DNA of 37,497 nt, taken from the NCBI RefSeq assembly GCF_017875325.1, contig NZ_JAGGMN010000002.1:1-37497 (forward strand). Reading direction: 5' to 3'. Of this stretch, positions 30,272 through 36,797 are shown in pieces. The notes beneath the pieces were generated by a model. The model worked only from the letters and a program-made list of their open reading frames with translations, was not told the DNA's origin and ran no database searches. Both the position numbers and the translations under genes were made by a program. The DNA is from Methanofollis sp. W23 (GTDB lineage Archaea > Halobacteriota > Methanomicrobia > Methanomicrobiales > Methanofollaceae). Position 1 is the first letter of the stretch. The number at the start of each line of letters is the position of its first letter.

Positions 30272-31870
30272 TCATGTAGATTCCGTTATAGCTGGATAGA
30301 CGTTGTTGCAGGCCCCAAGATAGTACGGGGCATTGTGCAGCGTTTCGTTGTAGGCTGTTTCACCCTCGTAGTCGTCGATAACGGCCTTTTCTTCAACATC
30401 CAGATCCTCGTATGCCTTCCGTCCGTAGGTGGGCGGCAACCAATTCTTGTGCTGGCACCCATAGATGTTGAACCTCTTGAGCAGATCCTCGTCGGTGAAG
30501 GTGATGTGCGTCGTCCCCTTCTTGTAACAGGTTATCGTGAAGAACTCGAACGGGATGTTCTTGGTTGTTCTTTCCTCTTTTGCCTGCCTCAGAATTTCGG
30601 TCACGTCTGACGCGCCGTTCTGGTTTCCCGAGAGGTAATGCAGGGTCTTGTCGATGTCGATGAGTTCTTCCACCTCCCGGTAGGAATAGGGTGAATAATC
30701 CTGTGTCAGGTACTGGTAGAGGCGTATAGGGAGGATCACCTTCTTGTTGATCTTCCATGCCTTGTTCGTGGCCCATCCATTGAAGTAGTGCCGGTTCTTC
30801 TTGGTTTCCGGCGTCCAGTGATATTCGTGAGTTAGGGTGTCGAACAGTTTGATGATCGTCTCGTCCGTAGCCTTGATCATCTTCTGCGTCAGTTCCAGGC
30901 GAATGGCGTTGATGTTGTACTCGTTGAAGTCATAGTCCTGGAGGCGCTGCACATCCCCCCGGCACTGCTCCAGGAGATTCGAGGTGAACTTTGCGGTGAA
31001 CCTCGGGTTCATGAAGAGGTTTTCCCAGTACTTCTTCCGGGTCTGCTGGAGAAACTGGTTCTCATACAGATCGCTGCTGTCTTTGATCTTGAGTTCGAGG
31101 ATGGGCGAGGGGTACTCCCGGCACATCGAGTCGAGAATCAGCGGCTTGATGGTCTTGTAGTCCCGGATCAGTTGCAGACCGGCGCGAGTCTCCTCTCTGA
31201 ACGTCCGCACAACGGCCGTGATGTAGTCGTTGACATTCAGCGCGTTGCACTCTGCATCCAGTTCGTGGAGGGTAGGGCCGCGTTCGAGCGAGTCAAGGAT
31301 CACGCTGTCATGTTTCACCGGCGGGATCCACACCTTGATCAGCGCCACCTCAACGTCTGAGGTGCGTTCGGCTTGCCTGAACTCCCCGTCCAGATAGGCG
31401 ATGGAGGCACCGTAGTGGTTCAAGGTCTTGACGAGTTCTTGCCGGGCGTAGGTGCGAGGATTCCGAACCGTTTCGGCGTTCAGGAGACATACGATCCCGC
31501 CGCCGCGAGCCTGGAGTTCAAGTGCCTTCAGGAGATGCTTCTCACCGTCCGCGAAGGGCGGGTTCATGACGATCAGGTCGTAGTGCTTGAACGTCGAAAA
31601 GGCCAGGAAATTGTCGAACACCACGCGGTGTCCTTTCCCCTTCAGGACGTGCTGGAGGTCCGGGTTGATCTCGATGGTGTCGATGTCAGGGGTGACATCC
31701 CTCTGGCCCCACCGCTGCCTGCTGACGATCTTCTGTTTCACCGCGTCGGCGAGGTCGCCTTTGCCCGCCGACGGTTCGAGGACCGTGGCCACGATGCTGA
31801 AGTCTATCCCGTCCAGCATCTTCCTGATCATAGATGGGGGCGTCGGGTAGAAGGCGTCCAGGAGGGTCAT
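30272..31870 (-). CDS. Adenine-specific DNA methyltransferase with DUF4942-like C-terminus
   Basis: A 532-aa protein. SAM-binding motif I VLEPSAGKGDL (30-40) and catalytic motif IV NPPF (103-106, in DLIVMNPPF) show an N6-adenine methyltransferase fold; no recognition domain of a restriction system follows. The C-terminal 350 residues resemble DUF4942 found behind such methyltransferases in phages and plasmids. Probably protects viral DNA from host restriction, complementing the C5 enzyme at 6006. ATGA overlap with the upstream gene fixes the start at 31870. Confidence 0.82.
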   Translation of the reverse strand: MTLLDAFYPTPPSMIRKMLDGIDFSIVATVLEPSAGKGDLADAVKQKIVSRQRWGQRDVTPDIDTIEINPDLQHVLKGKGHRVVFDNFLAFSTFKHYDLIVMNPPFADGEKHLLKALELQARGGGIVCLLNAETVRNPRTYARQELVKTLNHYGASIAYLDGEFRQAERTSDVEVALIKVWIPPVKHDSVILDSLERGPTLHELDAECNALNVNDYITAVVRTFREETRAGLQLIRDYKTIKPLILDSMCREYPSPILELKIKDSSDLYENQFLQQTRKKYWENLFMNPRFTAKFTSNLLEQCRGDVQRLQDYDFNEYNINAIRLELTQKMIKATDETIIKLFDTLTHEYHWTPETKKNRHYFNGWATNKAWKINKKVILPIRLYQYLTQDYSPYSYREVEELIDIDKTLHYLSGNQNGASDVTEILRQAKEERTTKNIPFEFFTITCYKKGTTHITFTDEDLLKRFNIYGCQHKNWLPPTYGRKAYEDLDVEEKAVIDDYEGETAYNETLHNAPYYLGACNNVYPAITEST

Positions 31871-32142
31871 GGGTTCGGACCCCCCGTCTCCCCGGGGGTC
31901 TGCCACACCTGCCCGGTCCCGTCGCAGTGAGGGCACGAGATCAGGCGCCCCTCTCCTTTCGGCCGCCGCCACAGCCTCCAGTGTGGCTCCCCATTACTCG
32001 CCCGAGGGTACTCCTCTAAGACAGCCTCCTGGCCGATACTCTCCAGCCACTCGGCCTCTTCGCGGGCCCGATCTTTGTAGGGGCCATAGGCTCCGGCAAA
32101 CTCGTACGTCTTCCCCTCAAAGATTTTTGTGAATCGGCTCAT
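31867..32142 (-). CDS. Small protein with DnaJ-like zinc knuckle (91 aa)
   Basis: N-terminal alpha/beta part (MSRFTKIFEGKTYEFAGAYG) and C-terminal CPHCDGTGQVW, half of a DnaJ-type zinc motif. Overlaps both neighbours by ATGA and so is co-translated with the methyltransferase. Role unknown. Confidence 0.6.
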   Translation of the reverse strand: MSRFTKIFEGKTYEFAGAYGPYKDRAREEAEWLESIGQEAVLEEYPRASNGEPHWRLWRRPKGEGRLISCPHCDGTGQVWQTPGETGGPNP

Positions 32143-32402
32143 GGCCCGCCCTCCTCACTCTTGATCCCTACTTTCCTTTGCGACAGGAGTTCAACAACGA
32201 CTGAATCGTCCTCTATGCCTACATTGATCTCGCCTTGAGGATCGTACTGGCGAAGGATGCTTATCGCCGTAGGGACTCCATCTTCGGCAATGTCATAGTC
32301 GGGATGGAATGTGATCGTGATCTGATGCTCATACTCTGGGATGTCGGGCCTGTTGACGATGATTGACGCCATGTGCGTCGTCAAGAATTCAATCGCGTCC
32401 AT
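32139..32402 (-). CDS. Hypothetical protein (87 aa)
   Basis: An alpha/beta protein (MDAIEFLTTHMASIIVNRPD, then ITITFHPDYDIAEDG and VGIEDDSVVVELLSQ). Not recognised. The ATG at 32402 follows the upstream stop directly. Confidence 0.55.
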   Translation of the reverse strand: MDAIEFLTTHMASIIVNRPDIPEYEHQITITFHPDYDIAEDGVPTAISILRQYDPQGEINVGIEDDSVVVELLSQRKVGIKSEEGGP

Positions 32403-32403
32403 T

Positions 32404-32577
32404 TCACTCACTGGCAAACTCCCCGCACCAATCATCCGCGAGAACCACCGGCCAGAGCCAGTCTCCTCCCCACGCCGGGGAGTGTCGGCGGCAAAGACCC
32501 TCATTTGTGATGCCAACATCTGGCCCGTCGAAATAGATGCAGTCTTTGCATCTGCGTTTTTCTGATCTTGTGTTCAT
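32404..32577 (-). CDS. Small Cys-His zinc-type protein (57 aa)
   Basis: CKDCIYFDG, GLCRRHSP and DDWCGEF give a four-ligand pattern typical of a common family of tiny phage/bacterial proteins (CxxCxxF...CxxHPP...DWCGEF). First gene of the leftward operon 32577-29661. A TATA-like region and 18-bp palindrome lie just upstream. The start at 32577 fits a short or leaderless transcript. Confidence 0.65.
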   Translation of the reverse strand: MNTRSEKRRCKDCIYFDGPDVGITNEGLCRRHSPAWGGDWLWPVVLADDWCGEFASE

Positions 32578-32786
32578 GTTGTTCACAAAGGAACATAATA
32601 TACAGCACTGTATATAATGGTTATCATTTGTGTTTTTAAAAACAGACATATACCATATTTCTAAACAGTGTTGAAAGTGTCGGGTTTGTGAACATCTATT
32701 CTTGAAAATACTTCTCAAAATAATACGTACATAAAACTAAGCGTTCTAAACATTAAATTTATTAATATATAACAACACTCTATTGT
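32578..32786. promoter_or_regulatory. Divergent promoters with 18-bp palindrome
   Basis: ATATACAG-CA-CTGTATAT (32598-32615) is perfect and overlaps the TATA region for the leftward 32577 gene, as a repressor site would. For the rightward basic-protein gene, TTAATATATAA (32762-32772) is 20-25 bp before the ATG at 32787, giving a leaderless mRNA. The 90-bp stretch between is AT-rich with nothing further. Confidence 0.6.
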
Positions 32787-33053
32787 ATGCCTCCCAAAAA
32801 AGGGGCCTCCAAAAAGGGAGCGTCGAAAAAGAAGCCGGCAAAGAGCAAACCGTTCCAGAAGAAGCCGGGCCAGCAGAAACTTGGATCGTACGGCCCGAAG
32901 ACAAAGAGAGTGTACAAGCAGACCGGCAAAAGCAACGAATCAAGGGACAAGAAACGCAAAGCCAAAGCGCCCGGCTACCGGCGAACCGCACGCGGGACCG
33001 TGTATTACGAGACCCGGAAAAACAGAAGTGACATGCCAGGGAAGAAGACCTAA
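32787..33053 (+). CDS. Histone-H1-like lysine-rich protein
   Basis: An 88-aa protein with about 23 Lys and 8 Arg against four acidic residues; the N-terminus is a tandem KKGASKK pattern and the rest is basic, Gly/Pro/Ser-rich and probably disordered. This is the composition of viral and bacterial H1-like DNA-condensing proteins. It has its own strong TATA promoter and stands alone on the + strand, so it may be made in quantity, late, to compact the genome. The stop overlaps the convergent gene by 4 bp. Confidence 0.7.
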   Translation: MPPKKGASKKGASKKKPAKSKPFQKKPGQQKLGSYGPKTKRVYKQTGKSNESRDKKRKAKAPGYRRTARGTVYYETRKNRSDMPGKKT

Positions 33054-33292
33054 TCCTCCCAGGCCACTTCTTTCCTTTCTCCATTCACTGTGACAACCCC
33101 GGAATCTCCGGGGGTCACACTTTCCCTGTCAATTTTGACCCACCCCTCCGGGAGCGGATCGGTGGGCGCGTCGGTGTGAATCCACAGCACTTTTCTCCCT
33201 CGCGGTCGGACGGCCGGGATGATCACCCCGTCGCCGTCCCACTCTCGCGCGAGGGCGTGCTCGCGACGGGAGCACCGGAGATGGCGGGTCAT
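33050..33292 (-). CDS. Hypothetical protein (80 aa)
   Basis: A beta-rich protein (VIIPAVRPRGRKVLWIHTDA, VTPGDSGVVTVNGERKEVAW) starting with a basic helix. No family recognised. ATGA overlap with the zinc-ribbon gene. Confidence 0.55.
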   Translation of the reverse strand: MTRHLRCSRREHALAREWDGDGVIIPAVRPRGRKVLWIHTDAPTDPLPEGWVKIDRESVTPGDSGVVTVNGERKEVAWED

Positions 33293-33549
33293 CCCTGATC
33301 CCTCGCGACGAGGACACAGATCATGGCCCCCTCGTCGGTATCCTCGCGCGTCACGGACGCCCGGTGACGGGTGGCGGCGACGAGATCCCGTACCCCGTCC
33401 TCGATCTCGTCGGCGGGGCGCTCGTATTGGCGAGAGTCCGATAACTTGACCCGCGCGAGACACGCGGGGCAACAGATGTACTGGTCGCCGACGGCCTTCC
33501 CCCGGTAGTTCCAGGCGTGGCCGCACTTGGGACAGGTGCAGAGGGCCAT
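33289..33549 (-). CDS. Zinc-ribbon protein, paralog of 723-983
   Basis: An 86-aa protein with N-terminal ribbon CPKCGHAWNYRGK and CCPACLARVK, similar to the 723-983 protein, and a C-terminal alpha/beta part. Its ATG overlaps the preceding stop by one base. Probably a nucleic-acid-binding accessory; unknown role. Confidence 0.65.
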   Translation of the reverse strand: MALCTCPKCGHAWNYRGKAVGDQYICCPACLARVKLSDSRQYERPADEIEDGVRDLVAATRHRASVTREDTDEGAMICVLVARDQG

Positions 33550-33797
33550 TAGAGGGCCCCCGATCCGCTGCGAGTATTAGGGGTCACGCGGAATACGATC
33601 TCCCCTTTCTTCTCGTCGATCCAGTACCGGAACCGGTACCAGTCTGCGAATCTCCTATGTTCGGGGGTATCCTCCAGTCGCACCACGAACGACGACCGGT
33701 AATTACCATCGTCCTCGGACATATATTCGTACTCCGAGAATCCCGCTGGGATTGGCTCGGAGTATGTGTTCCTGAAATTGGGAATACATTTCTGCAT
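33549..33797 (-). CDS. Hypothetical beta-rich protein (82 aa)
   Basis: MQKCIPNFRNTYSEPIPAGF then acidic/aromatic strands ending RVTPNTRSGSGAL. Not recognised. Preceded by the structured element at 33811-33898; AGGAG lies 8 nt before the ATG. Confidence 0.55.
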   Translation of the reverse strand: MQKCIPNFRNTYSEPIPAGFSEYEYMSEDDGNYRSSFVVRLEDTPEHRRFADWYRFRYWIDEKKGEIVFRVTPNTRSGSGAL

Positions 33798-33810
33798 TTT
33801 TCATCTCCTT

Positions 33811-33898
33811 CCTTCACCGGCCCTTGCGGGCCGGATCCAGAATAAAGCGGCCGGGAGGAGTTAGCACCTCCCGCCGGGGCGTGGTTACCCCTGCCGCT
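33811..33898 (-). ncRNA. Structured intergenic RNA element (E5)
   Basis: Between the stop at 33909 and the ATG at 33797. Transcribed strand: outer stem AGCGGC/GCCGCT; an internal hairpin with GGGG/CCCC arms; then CGGGAGG/CCTCCCG (7 bp, 8-nt loop TGCTAACT) whose 3' strand continues almost directly into the outer stem. After a gap come GGAT and a 7-bp stem CCGGCCC/GGGCCGG with GCAA (GNRA) tetraloop, then TGAAGG and the ribosome-binding site. Same architecture as at 34.6, 35.6 and 36.0 kb. Confidence 0.6.
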
Positions 33899-33908
33899 GC
33901 ACCTCTTC

Positions 33909-34604
33909 TCAGTCCTCCCCGTTGGCCAGGATCCACCCGTCTTCCAGGAGGGCATCCTCCAGGTCATCCGCAGACACACGAGAGAGATAGTCTTCGATTG
34001 CCCTGATCCACTCCTGGTTGTTCTCGGGGCAATCCTCCCGATCCGGGGTCGCCTTCAGGACGACCCGCTCCTCTGCGGGCCCCCCCTTGCCAGCATCCCC
34101 ATTGTCGTTGCGGATCTCTATGGAGAGGTCCGCCTCCTCGTCGGCGATCCCGGTCTCCCCCGTCGCGTACGAGGGGACGGTCATCCTGAAAAACGGCTCC
34201 GACTCCTCCATCCCGTCCCTGCCCTCCGGGGGGAGGCGGTCGGAGTAGTCGCGGAGCGGGATGATGTCCGCGTACCCCTCTGCGGGATACAGGAGGATAT
34301 GGAACTCCCCGATCCACGCCTGATATCCTCCGTTGGAGGTAGAATACCAATCGACCGGGAGAGAGAGGAGGGATTTTAGATCATCCTCGGTGATCTCGAT
34401 CAGGCCGTTGGGGTCGTCCTCGGCCAGAGCCTGCCGGATCTCTCCATCCATCTGCTCGAAGTAGCCCCATTCTAGGGGTACCCCTGCGTACTCGAGGTAC
34501 TCAGATATTGTCATGTTTTCTCGCTCATTGTGATCGATCTTGATCAGCCCCCCGCCATCGAGTCTGATCTCATACTCGCGTCCCTGCGAGTTTTTCAGTC
34601 TCAT
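33909..34604 (-). CDS. Hypothetical, N-terminal domain paralogous to 2959-3366
   Basis: A 231-aa acidic protein. Residues 1-85 (MRLKNSQGREYEIRL onward) resemble the N-terminal domain of the 2959-3366 protein; the DUF2080-like end of that protein is replaced here by unrecognised alpha/beta sequence. AGGTGA precedes the ATG at 34604 by 8 nt. Lies in the 33.5-35.9 kb gene set with structured leaders. Confidence 0.6.
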   Translation of the reverse strand: MRLKNSQGREYEIRLDGGGLIKIDHNERENMTISEYLEYAGVPLEWGYFEQMDGEIRQALAEDDPNGLIEITEDDLKSLLSLPVDWYSTSNGGYQAWIGEFHILLYPAEGYADIIPLRDYSDRLPPEGRDGMEESEPFFRMTVPSYATGETGIADEEADLSIEIRNDNGDAGKGGPAEERVVLKATPDREDCPENNQEWIRAIEDYLSRVSADDLEDALLEDGWILANGED

Positions 34605-34629
34605 TTTTTGATTCACCTCTTTTTTCTCG

Positions 34630-34734
34630 CGGCCCTGTGGCCGGATCCCTATTGGGTTTTCTCGCGCTCGCGCCACCAGGACGCGATGAATGCGGGCCGG
34701 GGGATCGAACCCCGGTTGGGCCTACCCCTCCCGC
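34630..34734 (-). ncRNA. tRNA-like intergenic RNA element (E4)
   Basis: Between the stop ending at 34734 and the ATG at 34604. Transcribed strand: outer stem GCGGG/CCCGC (34730-34734 with 34692-34696) encloses a T-arm-like hairpin, 6-bp stem CCGGGG/CCCCGG with the canonical 7-nt T-loop TTCGATC (34697-34715), its 3' strand running straight into CCCGC: an 11-bp acceptor/T-arm-like helix. D and anticodon arms are absent. Downstream is GGAT with a CGGCC/GGCCG hairpin (34630-34643) and then the ribosome-binding site. Confidence 0.65.
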
Positions 34735-35546
34735 TACCTCTCCAGGGCCGCCCGAAGCGCGGCCAAGTCCTCGCGGAACGCCCCCGCTTCAGATTCGTGG
34801 ATCTCGCCGGTCGCGACCCACTCCTCAACCACGTCCGCAGCTGCGGACAGGTACTCCTCCACGGTCTGCGGGATCTCCCCGCTCTCCCAGACCGCACACT
34901 GGTCGTCCCGGACCGATATCAGCGGGGACGACCACACCACGGGGGCCACCAGCCGCCCCGCACCCCCGTGCGCGTCAGCCCACCGGATCACCTCAGGCCA
35001 GGAGACCCCATCCGGGGAGGAGGAGGGGAGGACCGCGTCGATCCCCTTGATGGCCTCCTCGTACTCTGCGACCTCCTCGGGGGAGATTGAGACGGGCTCC
35101 TCGTGGGCCCACACGTCGAGGGCGAGAGTCACACCCTCCAGCGCGTCGAGTACGGTCGTTGGGATCTCCCCACTCTCCCATACCCAGTACTCGCGCCCGT
35201 CGTAGCAGGGGCGGACCGATACCTCAGGGGAGGCGACGACCTCCTGCACCGCTTTGAGGGCCTCAGGGATGTGCTCTGCGGCCCACTCACGCACCTCATC
35301 GAGGGTGACCGAGCCTGCAGCCCGCACCCGATACATGGGCTCGCCGGTCTCGATGAGCCCCTCCTCGGTGATCCTGCGGATAGTCTCTCCTGGGACGACT
35401 GCGAGGTCGATAGTCTCCCCCTCTCCCTCAAAGGCCCCGATGAGCCCTGCGGGGGTCCAGTCGTCCGCACCGTCGCGGATAATCGCAGTCTCCCCCAACG
35501 GAGCGCACAGACGGCGCACCGCTTCCAATTCCGTCATTACTGTCAT
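34734..35546 (-). CDS. Acidic hypothetical with internal repeat (270 aa)
   Basis: No family recognised. Two related segments, REYWVWESGEIPTTVLDAL and DDQCAVWESGEIPQTVEEYL, about 80 residues apart, each followed by an acidic helical region, show an internal duplication. Highly acidic overall. GGGAGA precedes the ATG at 35546. The stop codon overlaps the outer stem of E4 by one base. Confidence 0.6.
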   Translation of the reverse strand: MTVMTELEAVRRLCAPLGETAIIRDGADDWTPAGLIGAFEGEGETIDLAVVPGETIRRITEEGLIETGEPMYRVRAAGSVTLDEVREWAAEHIPEALKAVQEVVASPEVSVRPCYDGREYWVWESGEIPTTVLDALEGVTLALDVWAHEEPVSISPEEVAEYEEAIKGIDAVLPSSSPDGVSWPEVIRWADAHGGAGRLVAPVVWSSPLISVRDDQCAVWESGEIPQTVEEYLSAAADVVEEWVATGEIHESEAGAFREDLAALRAALER

Positions 35547-35563
35547 GTTCTATCTCCCGTCTT

Positions 35564-35646
35564 CACCCTCCTCGCGAGAGGAGGGATCCAACGCAAGCCC
35601 TGGAGGGGGAGTCGGACCCCCTCGCGGCCACCTGGCCAGGGTACTC
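35564..35646 (-). ncRNA. tRNA-like intergenic RNA element (E1)
   Basis: The 49-bp sequence 35598-35646 is identical to 35999-36047. Transcribed strand: outer stem CCCTG/CAGGG; hairpin GGCC-AGGT-GGCC; then GAGGGGG/CCCCCTC (7 bp) with the 7-nt loop TCCGACT, a T-loop-type sequence, its 3' strand contiguous with the outer stem, giving 12 bp like tRNA acceptor plus T stem. Next come GGAT and an 8-bp hairpin CCCTCCTC/GAGGAGGG (35566-35585), TGAAG and the ribosome-binding site of 34734-35546. It starts at the upstream gene's stop codon. Confidence 0.7.
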
Positions 35647-35863
35647 AGTCGTAGAGGCTATACAGGTCGGGGTCGTCGTCGAGGATCTCGCGGATGAACC
35701 GCTCCAGAGCTTCGGGACTCAGAGGGAGACCCTCCCTCCAAAGAAACCGTGCGAGACTCTCCAGTACCTCCTGGGAGTCGCGGCCCTCGCCCCAATCCCA
35801 GCCAATAACTCCGCTATTGAGGACCTCGGTCCTCGCGTCCGTGATTGTAGTATAGTAACTCAT
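35645..35863 (-). CDS. Small acidic protein (72 aa)
   Basis: MSYYTTITDARTEVLNSGVI and then a helical acidic body (EVLESLARFLWREGLPLSPE) ending DPDLYSLYD. Not recognised. AGGAGA lies 7 nt before the ATG at 35863; an in-frame upstream extension runs through promoter and structured DNA and is rejected. First gene of the leftward series down to 33050. Confidence 0.55.
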   Translation of the reverse strand: MSYYTTITDARTEVLNSGVIGWDWGEGRDSQEVLESLARFLWREGLPLSPEALERFIREILDDDPDLYSLYD

Positions 35864-35870
35864 TATCCAT

Positions 35871-35965
35871 CTCCTGTAGAGCGCAGGGTCGGACCCCCCT
35901 TGGGGCCCCACCCCGCTCCACAATACTATGTTATACATAATACTATATATAACTTCCTCTCCCTT
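35871..35965 (-). promoter_or_regulatory. Promoter P2 and structured leader E3
   Basis: TATATATAG (about 35944-35953), then TATGTATAAC and the initiator TAGTATTGTGG; TATA spacing puts the RNA start at GTGGAGCG. The leader folds as GAGCG/CGCTC around TGGGGCCCCA and a GGG-TCCGA-CCC hairpin, a degenerate relative of E1/E2, and ends at the ribosome-binding site of 35645-35863. Confidence 0.6.
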
Positions 35966-36090
35966 CACCGGTCCCCCGTGGGGACCGGATCCGGGAAACC
36001 CTGGAGGGGGAGTCGGACCCCCTCGCGGCCACCTGGCCAGGGTACTCCATACTACTACATTATACATACAAGTATTTATAATTAACTATC
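35966..36090 (-). ncRNA. Promoter P1 and transcript-initial tRNA-like element (E2)
   Basis: A TATA-like TTATAAATA (about 36078-36086) is followed by TGTATAATGTAGTAGTATGG; the predicted RNA starts at ATGGAG, immediately followed by the exact second copy of the 49-nt element (35999-36047). Downstream are GGAT and a 9-bp stem CCGGTCCCC/GGGGACCGG with a 3-nt loop (35968-35988), then TGAAGG. No gene follows before promoter P2, so this looks like a stand-alone structured RNA; the only frame from the start would be a 36-residue basic peptide. Confidence 0.6.
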
Positions 36091-36104
36091 CGTACCATAT
36101 CAGT

Positions 36105-36138
36105 AAACTATATATAATATTATGTATAAGTTAGTAGT
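36105..36138 (+). promoter_or_regulatory. Promoter P3 (rightward)
   Basis: CTATATATAATATTATGTATAA then TTAGTAGTATGG, a divergent copy of the P1/P2 promoters. The TATA centre lies 26-27 bp before the ATG at 36139, which therefore heads a leaderless mRNA. P1 and P3 are divergent and close, so probably co-regulated. Confidence 0.65.
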
Positions 36139-36564
36139 ATGGAGCATATGGAGCAGAAACAGGTACCTCTCTTCACGGAGGTGGATCTGATTTCGATCTA
36201 CACCAGGGAGGACGCAATTAGAGATGGCCTCCTGGTGGACGTATCAGAGATGGGCCGCGAGGCTGGGTTTAGGATCCCGGTCGCGGTCACGCGAAAGTTG
36301 TGGGACGAGTATATAGTACCTGACCCGCGCTCTGTCCCCTACGGCCAGAGTGTGGACGGTCGCCTCTGGGATACCCTGTGGATGAGCCACCTCGCGGCCC
36401 GCTGCAGGCCGGACACGGACCGCGTGCAGTACAGCGTGCAGTACAAGGTCATCTACATCATGAAAACCGCACAGCGGAGGGGGATCACTCTGGAGATGCG
36501 GGTCGGGGCCGCAGACCCACAGGGTCGCCCCTGCATCACGATCATGCTCCCGGGGGAGGACTGA
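36139..36564 (+). CDS. DUF6573-like protein
   Basis: A 141-aa protein with the run ISIYTREDAIRDGLLVDVSE, then REAGFRIPVAVTRKLWDEY and GRLWDTLWMSHLA, which matches the conserved layout of a phage/plasmid family (DUF6573) of unknown function. The ATG at 36139 coincides with the predicted transcription start. Confidence 0.72.
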   Translation: MEHMEQKQVPLFTEVDLISIYTREDAIRDGLLVDVSEMGREAGFRIPVAVTRKLWDEYIVPDPRSVPYGQSVDGRLWDTLWMSHLAARCRPDTDRVQYSVQYKVIYIMKTAQRRGITLEMRVGAADPQGRPCITIMLPGED

Positions 36565-36791
36565 TGGACCCCGCCCCACATCCTCGGACCACCAGGATGC
36601 TGATCGGCGATGTGGAGATCGTCGATAGCGTCGAGGACAACCGCGTGCAGGTGTTTTTCCCCGGCAAGCCGGCCGAGGAGGTGCGCAAGCGGCTCAAGTC
36701 GTCCGGGTTCCGGTGGTCGCCCAGGAACGGGTGTTGGCAATCGTACCGCGGTGCGGGGTACCTCGCCGCGGCGCAAAAAATAGTTTCCTAA
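36564..36791 (+). CDS. Small conserved phage-type protein (75 aa)
   Basis: The core VFFPGKPAEEVRKRLKSSGF followed by RWSPRNGCWQ is a motif found in many small phage proteins and at the ends of larger ones (DUF3560-like). GGGGGAGG precedes the ATG, which overlaps the upstream stop (TGATG). Function unknown. Confidence 0.7.
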   Translation: MDPAPHPRTTRMLIGDVEIVDSVEDNRVQVFFPGKPAEEVRKRLKSSGFRWSPRNGCWQSYRGAGYLAAAQKIVS

Positions 36792-36797
36792 TCTACT

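Noticed and set aside
31872-31886. GGGTCCGAACCC before the adenine methyltransferase as another T-arm element
   Set aside because: It is coding sequence of the upstream gene, with only three pairs and no outer stem.
34692-34734. Complete tRNA gene at E4
   Set aside because: T-arm and a 5-bp outer stem are present, but there is no anticodon arm, D arm or CCA, and the span is only about 43 nt.
35645-36067. N-terminal extension of the 72-aa protein to 140 aa
   Set aside because: It would translate two promoters and the structured repeat; the ATG at 35863 has a good ribosome-binding site.
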